The notes under the pieces: model-generated
Told to the model about the DNA's origin: nothing
The model's input: only the letters and a program-made list of their open reading frames with translations
Database searches by the model: none
Part shown: positions 1 through 7,501 of the stretch, piece by piece
How positions within the stretch are numbered: the stretch's first letter is position 1
Layout: every line of letters starts with the position of its first letter
Translations under genes and position numbers: made by a program
From: Ignavibacteriales bacterium CG12_big_fil_rev_8_21_14_0_65_30_8
GTDB lineage: Bacteria > Bacteroidota > Ignavibacteria > Ignavibacteriales > Ignavibacteriaceae
Assembly (NCBI GenBank): GCA_002783525.1
Contig: PFGS01000064.1
Coordinates: 225-12,686, forward strand
Direction: 5' to 3'
Length of the DNA: 12,462 nucleotides

Positions 1-18
1 TTTTTCTTTTAAAGTGTT

Positions 19-1164
19 TTAATGCTCAAAAAAAGTTTCTTTATATTTATTCCAGCTCGTATTATCTACATTTTCCATTTCCCCAACATGTAGATGATAT
101 GAATACATATCTTTACTGGTTGAAAGTTTCTTTTTTAATCCCTGAAGTTTTTCGATTTCACCCTGGAAGAAAGAAACGGCTGCTTTTCCAACTTTTAACA
201 AGGCCAATTCATTATCAAGCTCTTCAGTATCTATACCACAAATCCAATTATCACCGTATGAGGTATAATTTAATGCATCGAGGTCTTTATCTAAAAAATT
301 GTTTATAATATTTACTCTTCCGCTAAGTGGAGCTTTAAATGTAATATTATTATCTTTTTGTTTAACTATAAATAATGAGTCCCCTTTTTTTACATCCATA
401 CCAATATTAGGATACTCAATTGCATCAATCTTACCTATCAATTTTTTTGCAAAATCGTCTATTCCAATTTTTGCGATTCCCTCTTCATTTATACTGCACC
501 AGCAATGACCTTCGGAAATAAAAACACCACCTGGTATTAAAAATTCAGGTGTACCGACAGCACTTTCTTCTAAATGTGTTATATGTACTTTTGGTTTTAA
601 AAGCCTTTGAATTTTATCCTGTCTTTTTATCAACAATTCTTTTGTGAACTTCAAAAGTTCATCTTCAGTAAATGGCTTTTGTACATAATCCATTGCCCCA
701 TACTTCATACAGTCAACAGCAGTTTCAACTGTAGCATATCCGGTTATAATAACAACATCAATATCCGGGCGGATATGTTTGACCGACTTTGTAACATCCA
801 AACCGCTCATTGCAGGCATTTTCAGATCTGTAAAAACAAAATCATAAGAATGATTTCGTATCAATCCAAGAGCTTCCTGCCCGGTTTCAACTGTATCAAC
901 GCAATAGCCATCTAGAACCAATATTTTTCTAAAACTGTCAAGAATAACAGGTTCGTCGTCAACACATAAAATCCTTGCTTTGGGGTTTTCAACTTCAGCT
1001 CTTTTAAGTGTTTTTGCTTCACTACTGAAGTTTAAATTATAACTTTCTTTTAAAGCATTTTGTCTTTCCTGGAATCTTTTTTTAGCAGCAATTTCTTTTG
1101 CAAAAAATCTTATCAGTAAATCGACAATAATGAAGACTATAATTGCCATTATAAATAGTACCAT
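19..1164 (-). CDS. Membrane-anchored response regulator with degenerate GcvH-like output domain
   Basis: A 381-residue protein. Residues 2-21 are a hydrophobic anchor, followed by a basic, charged linker. Residues 63-180 form a receiver (REC) domain: acidic pair D69/D70, phospho-acceptor D113 (in FTDLKMP), switch T141 and conserved K163 (QKPF). After a linker, residues about 219-312 resemble glycine-cleavage H protein: GHCWCSINEEG, then IGIDDFAKKLIGKI, then KAPLSGRV and YGDNWICGI. Aligning its KAPLSG with the YAPVSG of GcvH puts D271 at the lipoyl-lysine position, so it is probably not lipoylated in the usual way. A charged, helix-prone tail (about 313-381) follows. There is no DNA-binding domain. 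It is the last visible gene of the six-gene unit, 40 bp after the other regulator, with a Shine-Dalgarno match (AGGGAG) at 1173-1178. The domain call is confident; the output function is unknown, and protein-protein control at the membrane is an inference. Confidence 0.85.
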   Translation of the reverse strand: MVLFIMAIIVFIIVDLLIRFFAKEIAAKKRFQERQNALKESYNLNFSSEAKTLKRAEVENPKARILCVDDEPVILDSFRKILVLDGYCVDTVETGQEALGLIRNHSYDFVFTDLKMPAMSGLDVTKSVKHIRPDIDVVIITGYATVETAVDCMKYGAMDYVQKPFTEDELLKFTKELLIKRQDKIQRLLKPKVHITHLEESAVGTPEFLIPGGVFISEGHCWCSINEEGIAKIGIDDFAKKLIGKIDAIEYPNIGMDVKKGDSLFIVKQKDNNITFKAPLSGRVNIINNFLDKDLDALNYTSYGDNWICGIDTEELDNELALLKVGKAAVSFFQGEIEKLQGLKKKLSTSKDMYSYHLHVGEMENVDNTSWNKYKETFFEH

Positions 1165-1204
1165 TTTATTTTCTCCCTTAATTTCTTTTTAATAATATTA
1201 ATCT

Positions 1205-2011
1205 TTACAATCTATCTGAACTACATGGAACAAGATATTTTATGTCATATTCAATATCAGATGGTATAATTCTGTATAACCAACCCTCAAAGTATGGGTC
1301 TTTTTCCAGCAAAGATGGTTCAGATAACAGATTAGTATTTCTATCTACTATTCTTCCTGCTAATGGAGCTATAAAACTATGAGTTAGTTCATCATCGGTA
1401 TCAAATATTGCACAGGAGTTTCCCTGAAGTATTGGTTCATCAATGCTTTTTAATTTTATGTTAATAACATTATTAATAGTTTCAAGAAATTGATCAGTCG
1501 CTCCAATTATTGCCGATCCATCAGATTCAAGATTCATCCAGCTTATATAACTTAACCTCTTATATTTTGGCGGACATGGCACATATACAATAGTTTTTTC
1601 TTTCCCAAGTTTTTTATCTTCTTCCATTTTCTTTTGAATTTTTCTATACTTTAATCCGCGATGCATTGAACTAATAATTTCATTGAATGTAAAAGGTTTA
1701 GGTATAAAATCAATTGCTCCTTTATATAAAGATTTTACTGCATTCTCAACAGTTGAATATCCGGTTATCATTATTACGGGGATATCTATTTTTCTATTAT
1801 ATAATTCATCCAATAATTGAAAGCCGTCAAAATCCGGCATCATTATATCACTTAATATCAACGAGTAATTATTTCTTTTGATTTTATCCAAACTATCTTT
1901 TGCATTCAGTATAGTATCTACCTTCCAACCTTCTAACAAAGCTATCTTTGTAACTGCATCAAGTATAACCTGCTCATCATCAATTATTAATATTTTTTCT
2001 TCAGATGACAT
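1205..2011 (-). CDS. Response regulator with degenerate GcvH-like output domain (soluble)
   Basis: A 268-residue protein starting directly with a receiver domain (residues 5-122): acidic pair D11/D12, phospho-acceptor D55 (LSDIMMP), T83 (MITGY) and K105 (PKPF). A basic linker (122-138) leads to a GcvH-like region (about 140-250) recognisable from SYISWMNLESDGSAIIGATD, FIAPLAGRI and YFEGWLYRI. The lipoyl-lysine position, counted back from APLAG, is E208, so the carrier lysine is absent here too. There is no membrane segment and no helix-turn-helix. It starts 5 bp after the histidine kinase stop, which implies co-transcription and probably translational coupling, and makes it the likely direct partner of that kinase. 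It is a diverged paralog of the membrane-anchored regulator immediately downstream. The REC assignment is certain; the GcvH-like call is motif-level. Confidence 0.86.
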   Translation of the reverse strand: MSSEEKILIIDDEQVILDAVTKIALLEGWKVDTILNAKDSLDKIKRNNYSLILSDIMMPDFDGFQLLDELYNRKIDIPVIMITGYSTVENAVKSLYKGAIDFIPKPFTFNEIISSMHRGLKYRKIQKKMEEDKKLGKEKTIVYVPCPPKYKRLSYISWMNLESDGSAIIGATDQFLETINNVINIKLKSIDEPILQGNSCAIFDTDDELTHSFIAPLAGRIVDRNTNLLSEPSLLEKDPYFEGWLYRIIPSDIEYDIKYLVPCSSDRL

Positions 2012-2016
2012 TTTTC

Positions 2017-3900
2017 TTAACTATTTTGTGTTATAGGCAGATGAATAATAAATGTTGTACCCTTACTAATTTCACTCTCAACATTAATTGTTCCATTATG
2101 ATTATCAATAATTCCCCAAATAACTGCAAGCCCAAGGCCTGTTCCTTTTTGCCCCTTTGTGCTGTAGAATGGTTCAAATATTCTTGGAAGATCTTCTTTT
2201 TCTATTCCTTCCCCTGTATCCGTTATTTTAATTTCTAAATATTCTTTGTGCCCTGCAGAATCCATCGCATCCCATTTTTCCCAACTACATTCCGGATTTG
2301 CACATCCTTCAAACATTCCGTGGGGAGGAACTTCAAAAGTGTAAACAGTTGAGTTACATTTTGGACATTTAGCCCCTTCTTTTATTAAGGAAATATTACA
2401 TTTTGAACATGAAAGAAGAATATCTTTTTTATTAATAATTTCTACATTATACTGGTTCCTGTTTTTTCCATAAACAGGGTCCAAATTTATATAGCCTTCG
2501 TTTCCATTTGATACAGCTTTAATTTTTATAGTTGACATACCATTAATTTTAACTTCATTATCCATTTGGTTGTGTCTCTTAGGGCAAACTGCTGTTTTAA
2601 TTTGTGCTAATCCAAACGGTGAAAGAGAAATTAAAGCTGTTTCAATAAAAATATTTCCTCCCTTGTCACCAATAGCATCACCGGCATTAACTAAAAGATT
2701 TATAAATACTTGTTGAATTTGATTTGAGTCAATTGTTACTTTTGGGATTGAGCTATCAAGGCGTTCTATAATTTTAATTCTTTTCAATGTTAATTGATTG
2801 TTAACTACCTCTATTGAACTTTTTAAAATTTCATTTATTGAAGCTTCATGTTTTTTTGGTACAGACTGACGTGCAAAATCCAATAAACTTTTTACTATTT
2901 CTCTGCTTCTCATAGTTTCCCGAACTATAATTTTTAGATCTTCCTGTAATTCAGGATTATCTTTTGCTCTTTTCTGAAGAAAACTGCTGTAAGTTAAAAC
3001 CCCGGTAAGTGGATTGTTTATCTCGTGTGCAACACCCGCTGCAAGTCTTCCCAAAGATGCCATTTTATCTGATTGAAAAAGCTGCATTCTTGCTTCGGTT
3101 AATTTTTTAGTCATATTGTTAAAAGATTTTGCAAGTAAACCCAATTCATCATTACCTAAATCTCTAATTGTGTAATTAAGATTACCAGAGCTTACTTGAT
3201 TTGTTGCTTTTACTAAATCATTAACAGGTTTACCGATCCACTTTCTTACAAAGAGACCAATAAAAAAACTTAAAGCAAGTATAGATATTACTGCAAATAA
3301 AATTAATCTGAATTCGCTGTCAGATATTTGCTGATCAACATCTTGAAGACTTACTTTTATATCAAGTACTCCCAAAACTATTTGTGATTTAGGATGAGCA
3401 TGACAGACTGCAGTATAACAAGAAGATTGATTATAAATTGGATTAATTACTGCAAGTATTCTAGGGGAATCTGAATTAATTTGGTAAATTCGAGTTCTTT
3501 CATTTATAGAAAGTTTTTCCAATGGTTCATCTGCTGTATGGCAGGCATAACAACTTTCTGTATGTTTATCAACCATTTTACCGATTAAATTTTCACTGGA
3601 AGAAAACATTATTTTTCCTTCCTTGTTGAAAACCCTTATTTCTTTTATGCTTGTTTCCTGAGCAACTGTATTAATAATTGCGTGAATTTCTTCTCGCTTG
3701 TTTTGTAGCATACTTATGTGAGTGCTGTGTTTTATAGTTTCACTAAGTTTGTTTGCTTGAGTTTCTGCTTGTGATAAAAGTGCATCACTTTGTGCACGAA
3801 TACTGAAGTAAGAAAAAATACAGATTATTACAGCAGTAATAATTCCTACAGCAATTATAATTTTAAGACCAATTTTAGTTAATATTTTATTTTTTGACAT
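2017..3900 (-). CDS. Heme-binding transmembrane sensor histidine kinase with Cys-rich insertion in the ATPase domain
   Basis: A 627-residue kinase. TM1 spans about 11-33, an extracytoplasmic sensor about 36-195, and TM2 about 198-217. A HAMP domain follows (218-270), then HisKA with phospho-acceptor H292 in AHEINNPL, then HATPase_c with N-box N401/N405 (NLLVNAGDAI), G1 DTGEGI (561-566), F-box FEPFYSTK and G2 GTGLGL. The sensor holds a CXXCH (117-121, CYACH) and a CX4CH (161-167, CYTAVCH), so it probably binds one or two c-type hemes. Heme c sensor domains are known, for example in Geobacter chemoreceptors. Between the N and G1 boxes lie about 120 extra residues containing C439, CSKC/CPKC (498-515) and CANPEC (533-538), which looks like a zinc-ribbon or rubredoxin-type knuckle. 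The gene lies 15 bp after the 13-heme cytochrome and 5 bp before a regulator, within one operon. Redox, O2 or NO sensing is an inference. Confidence 0.9.
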   Translation of the reverse strand: MSKNKILTKIGLKIIIAVGIITAVIICIFSYFSIRAQSDALLSQAETQANKLSETIKHSTHISMLQNKREEIHAIINTVAQETSIKEIRVFNKEGKIMFSSSENLIGKMVDKHTESCYACHTADEPLEKLSINERTRIYQINSDSPRILAVINPIYNQSSCYTAVCHAHPKSQIVLGVLDIKVSLQDVDQQISDSEFRLILFAVISILALSFFIGLFVRKWIGKPVNDLVKATNQVSSGNLNYTIRDLGNDELGLLAKSFNNMTKKLTEARMQLFQSDKMASLGRLAAGVAHEINNPLTGVLTYSSFLQKRAKDNPELQEDLKIIVRETMRSREIVKSLLDFARQSVPKKHEASINEILKSSIEVVNNQLTLKRIKIIERLDSSIPKVTIDSNQIQQVFINLLVNAGDAIGDKGGNIFIETALISLSPFGLAQIKTAVCPKRHNQMDNEVKINGMSTIKIKAVSNGNEGYINLDPVYGKNRNQYNVEIINKKDILLSCSKCNISLIKEGAKCPKCNSTVYTFEVPPHGMFEGCANPECSWEKWDAMDSAGHKEYLEIKITDTGEGIEKEDLPRIFEPFYSTKGQKGTGLGLAVIWGIIDNHNGTINVESEISKGTTFIIHLPITQNS

Positions 3901-3915
3901 AATAATTTCACTTTA

Positions 3916-5076
3916 TTATGGCTTCACTTTCTTTATTAATTTTCCGGGTTTATCTTTTGGAAAACTCTTTTCATCATGACAATTATCACAAGTCGGTTTT
4001 TTGATAAACTCCATATTTATATGACAATCACTGCAATCAAGATCTGTGTGGTTTTCATCTAGAATTAAACCTGTAATTTTATGATTGAATTTTCCTTCTG
4101 TCCAATCTTTATGACAGCTAATACATTGATTATTAAGTTTTATAAATTTGTTTTTTTTATGACACTTTATACACGTCAATTGTTTGTGGAAATTATTTAA
4201 AGCCCAGCATGTACTTATACCGTGATTAAATGGTTTTGCAATATCTTCTTTATGACATAAGTTACAATCGCTTGTCTTGTGACAATCACTGCACATTTTA
4301 TGTCTTTCGCTTTCAGCTAGATTTAATTTTATAGGTTTATCATATATTAAAGTTTTATAATTTATTTCATCTTTCTTATCGTGACAAAAAATACAATTAT
4401 CATTTTTGTGACAGCTGACACAATCTAAACCAAATATTTTAGTGTGATCATTATGATAAAATGTTACCAGCTTACCTTTATTGTAATTGGTTTCAAAAAC
4501 AATTTTTGTTGGTTCTTTTACTTTTGGATGTAATTTATTTCCGATCTCAGCTATTTTTTGTTGAATATTAATTTTGTTGCCATTCTTTTTTAATTCATGA
4601 CAAGAAATACAATCAGCCTTATGATTCCATTGCCTGTGGCATGTAATGCATTGCTGATGATAAGCACCTTTTAAATCAGGATTTCTAACATCGTCTCTTA
4701 ATCTTTTAATTGAATGACATTCATTACAAGACAAAATTGGTCCAAGAGTGTTATAGTGATGACACGTCTCACAACCTCCGGAAAGTTCAGACATTTGGGC
4801 ATGAATCCTATGAGAAAAAACTACAGGGTTATACCTATCTTCTAATTTTTTAATTATTAAAACAGAAGGACTAGATTCAGGGGACGGATAAGTTTTTAAC
4901 ATTTTTACTCTTGGGCAGGCAATCAAACATGGATCATCTTTTGTCGGAACATCACATTTATGACAAGTTTTACAATCTATTTGTTGTTGAAAATGTTTTG
5001 GTTCAACGTTTTGTTGTGCAAATAAACTTGATATTAAAAACAAGTTGATTAAAAGGAGACTGCTTAACTTTTTCAT
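3916..5076 (-). CDS. Periplasmic 13-heme c-type cytochrome
   Basis: A 386-residue secreted protein with a Sec signal peptide (1-20, cleavage at LFA/QQ) and 13 CXXCH motifs, starting at residues 35, 102, 117, 143, 156, 219, 228, 262, 271, 302, 318, 348 and 363. Many additional His residues could be distal ligands. Hemes 1 to 13 are unevenly spaced, with a 63-residue gap after heme 1 and a 59-residue gap after heme 5, suggesting several cytochrome c3/c7-like modules. Cysteines outside heme motifs (C41, C50, C54, C290) are unusual; C41/C50/C54 follow heme 1 directly. The start overlaps the stop of the HybB-like gene (ATGA) and has a strong AGGAGG at 5083-5088. It probably accepts or donates electrons for the HybA/HybB-like membrane pair; the partner enzyme is unknown. 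The NrfB/C/D and Geobacter CbcSTU modules are comparable in composition. Confidence 0.92.
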   Translation of the reverse strand: MKKLSSLLLINLFLISSLFAQQNVEPKHFQQQIDCKTCHKCDVPTKDDPCLIACPRVKMLKTYPSPESSPSVLIIKKLEDRYNPVVFSHRIHAQMSELSGGCETCHHYNTLGPILSCNECHSIKRLRDDVRNPDLKGAYHQQCITCHRQWNHKADCISCHELKKNGNKINIQQKIAEIGNKLHPKVKEPTKIVFETNYNKGKLVTFYHNDHTKIFGLDCVSCHKNDNCIFCHDKKDEINYKTLIYDKPIKLNLAESERHKMCSDCHKTSDCNLCHKEDIAKPFNHGISTCWALNNFHKQLTCIKCHKKNKFIKLNNQCISCHKDWTEGKFNHKITGLILDENHTDLDCSDCHINMEFIKKPTCDNCHDEKSFPKDKPGKLIKKVKP

Positions 5077-6320
5077 TTTGAACCTCCTATTATTTCATAC
5101 TTGGTTTTATGTACTAACTTTTTATCGGGTAAACTAATAACAGGTAAATTCATAACTATTACTCTGTAGATTAAAACTAATATTGCTATAAAACCAACAG
5201 TAACTGAAATTTCACCTACTGATGGGAAATAACTTTTTAAAGCATAGGGTGGAGAATAGGCAACTAAGAAAGTATTGATCCTATTAAGCATAACTCCTAT
5301 TACTGTTAAGGTAGAAGCAAAGAAAAGCAATAATTTTGAATTCAAAACTTTTTCTGAAAAAAACATTCTAAGTGGAACGATAACCCCAACAAGCATTTCT
5401 ATAACAAACATTATGCTTTGAGTGTTAATTTCAGTTAGATAGACAAAGGTTCCGCGTATAAACATATCACCAATTTTAAATGCTAAATATATTCCGAGTA
5501 TTGGGCCAACCATTCTTCCTAATTTTGAAAGAACATGCATCTCGGCTTTTAAACCAAAAGAACGAGAAGCAATTAATGATTCAAAAATAATCATTGGAAA
5601 TCCTACACCAATTGCAGAAAGTAAAAATAAAAGTGGTAAAATTGGAGTTTGCCAAAGCGGGTGCATTTTGGGTCCCGCAATAACCATCAATGTACCAAGT
5701 GATGATTGATGAAGAGTTGATAGAACAACACCGGCAATAATAAAAATGAACATTGTTTTGCTTAAGCTACGATCAAGAAACCGTAACAATGAATCAATTG
5801 GTTTATTTAAAAAAGATAAAGAAGCAATTAATTTTACTTTACCTATAAATCGTTCGCATACAATTGGAATAAATTCTATATAAAGAACAGTAACATATAT
5901 TATAACACAAATACCAACTTCAAAAAGTGGTGAAGATCCATTCCACATTACTAATGGATGCCAAATGTAATAATATCTGCCCAGATCAATAAAAACTCCC
6001 AAAGCAACAAATGTATAGCCTAACATTGCAGTTAATAATGCCGGGCGAAGAATTACTTCATATTCATTTTTATGAATAATATGACCTAATGCTGCACTTG
6101 TAAAACCTCCGGCAGCAAGAGCAACACCCGAAGCAACATCAATTGCTATCCAAATTCCCCAAGGATTTTGATTATTTAGATTTGTCATTGAACCAAGCCC
6201 GGAAAAAAACCTAAATGCAAGAAATACTATTGCATTTATAGCAAGAAGAATAAGAATTATAACTCCGGGAGTAAAAAATTTTTTATCTTTTAACAAAGTA
6301 GGTTTCATTAAAAAATCCAT
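5073..6320 (-). CDS. HybB/NrfD-family quinone-interacting membrane subunit
   Basis: A 415-residue integral membrane protein with about ten predicted helices (roughly 19-38, 53-80, 93-113, 133-155, 188-208, 224-247, 270-288, 302-320, 329-347, 370-391). The NPWGIW and SGVALAAGGF block in helix 2 and the DLGRYYYIWHPL segment after helix 3 are typical of HybB, the membrane subunit of hydrogenase-2-type complexes in the NrfD/PsrC superfamily. Such proteins bind a quinone and pass electrons to or from a periplasmic iron-sulfur subunit without heme. The start overlaps the stop of the upstream iron-sulfur gene by one base (TAATG) and its end overlaps the 13-heme cytochrome start, so all three are translationally coupled. 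M5 is an alternative start. No hydrogenase large or small subunit is present in the window, so a hydrogenase role is not supported here. Confidence 0.92.
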   Translation of the reverse strand: MDFLMKPTLLKDKKFFTPGVIILILLAINAIVFLAFRFFSGLGSMTNLNNQNPWGIWIAIDVASGVALAAGGFTSAALGHIIHKNEYEVILRPALLTAMLGYTFVALGVFIDLGRYYYIWHPLVMWNGSSPLFEVGICVIIYVTVLYIEFIPIVCERFIGKVKLIASLSFLNKPIDSLLRFLDRSLSKTMFIFIIAGVVLSTLHQSSLGTLMVIAGPKMHPLWQTPILPLLFLLSAIGVGFPMIIFESLIASRSFGLKAEMHVLSKLGRMVGPILGIYLAFKIGDMFIRGTFVYLTEINTQSIMFVIEMLVGVIVPLRMFFSEKVLNSKLLLFFASTLTVIGVMLNRINTFLVAYSPPYALKSYFPSVGEISVTVGFIAILVLIYRVIVMNLPVISLPDKKLVHKTKYEIIGGSK

Positions 6321-7198
6321 TATTCTTCCCCTGATTTATTTTTGTTTATCCACATAATTCCACCAAGAAGTGCATAAAGGGCAATTGGAGGAATGAAGTA
6401 TGCAAAAATTCCATGTTGAATGGATTCAGTAACACCAGGTGCAGGATCAGAAACTAATTTTGGAAAATCAAGTTTGGAAAAATCCTGACCTGCTAAATAA
6501 AGCCACGATGTTCCACCAACTTCGTGTTCACCTAAAATATGATTTGAATATCTATTAGGTTTTCTTTTGATTCTATCTCTTGCAATCTCAATTAAATCTT
6601 TTCGTTTTCCAAAGGTTAAAGTTTCGGTTGGACAAATTTCAACACAGGCTGGAAGTTTTCCTTCTTTCTGTCTATCAATACAAAAATCACATTTCATAAT
6701 TTTTGGTTGAAGAGCTTTATCATATTCAAATGCCGGAATTTGAAACGGACAAGCAACCATACAATAACGACATCCAATGCACATAGTAGAGTCCCATGTT
6801 ACAGGACCTTCTTTATGTTTTGTAATAGCATGAACTATACAGGCGGAAACACAAGCTGGTTCATCACAGTGCATGCATTGTACTTTTACATCTATAGGTA
6901 ATTGTGAATTTTTTGGATTGTAAAATTGATTAACAACTGTTAAAGCTTTGTTATTAGGTCTGCGTTTATTTTCAAATACTTCTCTATTGCTGTATTTTTC
7001 TAATGGTTCGGTTGAAAGATTGTGTGCCTTTTTACAAGCCCACTCACAATTTCTACAACCAATGCAGATTGTAGTATCTACTAAAACACCAACGCGGTCC
7101 TCATCGATCTTAAATTTTTCATTAGCTTTTAAATCTTTGGCAGGAATTGCAGCTGTACATGCAATAGCAGCTGCTTTCAAAAAATTTCTCCTATCCAT
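6320..7198 (-). CDS. HybA-like Tat-exported 4x[4Fe-4S] ferredoxin subunit
   Basis: A 292-residue protein with an N-terminal twin-arginine signal (DRRNFLKAA, residues 2-10) followed by a hydrophobic stretch to about residue 20. Sixteen cysteines form four [4Fe-4S] ligand sets in the usual interleaved pattern: C45/48/51/55, C108/111/116/120, C140/143/146/150 and C170/173/185/189. A C-terminal hydrophobic helix (about 263-283) should anchor it in the membrane, as in HybA and unlike NrfC or DmsB. It is expected to carry electrons on the periplasmic face between the HybB-like quinone subunit and the 13-heme cytochrome. It is the first gene of the six-gene minus-strand unit, has a Shine-Dalgarno match (AAGGGG) at 7204-7209 with a 5-base spacer, and lies behind a candidate Bacteroidetes-type promoter at 7232-7264. 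The family call is firm; the physiological direction of electron flow cannot be seen. Confidence 0.93.
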   Translation of the reverse strand: MDRRNFLKAAAIACTAAIPAKDLKANEKFKIDEDRVGVLVDTTICIGCRNCEWACKKAHNLSTEPLEKYSNREVFENKRRPNNKALTVVNQFYNPKNSQLPIDVKVQCMHCDEPACVSACIVHAITKHKEGPVTWDSTMCIGCRYCMVACPFQIPAFEYDKALQPKIMKCDFCIDRQKEGKLPACVEICPTETLTFGKRKDLIEIARDRIKRKPNRYSNHILGEHEVGGTSWLYLAGQDFSKLDFPKLVSDPAPGVTESIQHGIFAYFIPPIALYALLGGIMWINKNKSGEE

Positions 7199-7203
7199 AA
7201 TAT

Positions 7204-7209
7204 CCCCTT
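7204..7209 (-). promoter_or_regulatory. Ribosome binding site of the HybA-like gene
   Basis: Reading the minus strand, AAGGGG lies 5 bases before the ATG at 7198. It supports this start, which is also the one that keeps the complete twin-arginine signal. Confidence 0.7.
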
Positions 7210-7231
7210 AAAAAATTATGGTTGATTATAT

Positions 7232-7264
7232 TAAATCTATATAAGAGCTCCCCTGAGCATCAAA
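7232..7264 (-). promoter_or_regulatory. Candidate Bacteroidetes-type promoter of the electron-transfer/sensor operon
   Basis: On the minus strand, TTTG (7261-7264) is followed after 21 bases by TAGATTTA (7232-7239). The Bacteroidetes consensus is TTTG at -33 and TAnnTTTG at -7 about 20 bases apart; only the last base differs. The start of transcription would fall near 7225, giving a leader of about 27 bases that includes the AAGGGG site. A short inverted pair GCTC/GAGC (7247-7250 and 7255-7258) sits in the spacer. The DNA is A+T-rich, so a chance match is possible. Confidence 0.38.
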
Positions 7265-7501
7265 TTAATAGCAGAGAATATCATACCACAATAATTTATT
7301 CTAATAATAGATAGTTTATAATCAAATCTGATAAAAAATTGAGATTTTGAGCAAAACTTGTAAAAAGTTATAAGCTTTTTTTCTCAAAAAAAGTGATATG
7401 TTTTCAGAAATGGGAAATATTGTGAATTTTTATATTATTAGATTTTATAAGAAAAATGTAAAAAATAAAGGTAAAATAGTTTTTTTAATAGTTTATGTTT
7501 A

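Larger units (their letters stand above)
7199..7501. other. 303-bp intergenic region between the two minus-strand units
   Basis: No credible coding frame was found. Next to the HybA-like gene it holds the ribosome site and candidate promoter listed separately. Further right are weak A/T hairpins: AAAAAG/CTTTTT (7362-7367 and 7375-7380, loop of 7) and TTTCTCAAAA/TTTTCAGAAA (7380-7389 and 7401-7410, one mismatch, loop of 11). They could help end transcription from the gene stopping at 7502, or act as an operator, but neither has the G+C-rich stem plus T-tract of a clear intrinsic terminator. Nothing else is recognised. Confidence 0.5.

Noticed and set aside
99..915. Plus-strand open frames at 99-308, 299-508 and 607-915
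   Set aside because: They are mirror frames of the REC/GcvH-like regulator, whose minus frame holds all receiver residues.
2005..2238. Plus-strand open frame across the kinase 3' end
   Set aside because: It is opposite the ATPase G1/G2 boxes of the kinase and has no independent support.
6707..7211. Plus-strand open frames at 6707-6901 and 6948-7211
   Set aside because: They are opposite the iron-sulfur gene with its 16 ordered cysteines; they have no ribosome site or family signal.
7220..7310. A sigma-54 (GG-N10-GC) or FNR-type (TTGAT-N4-ATCAA) site upstream of the HybA-like gene
   Set aside because: Candidate elements have the wrong spacing (13 instead of 10) or only one half-site.
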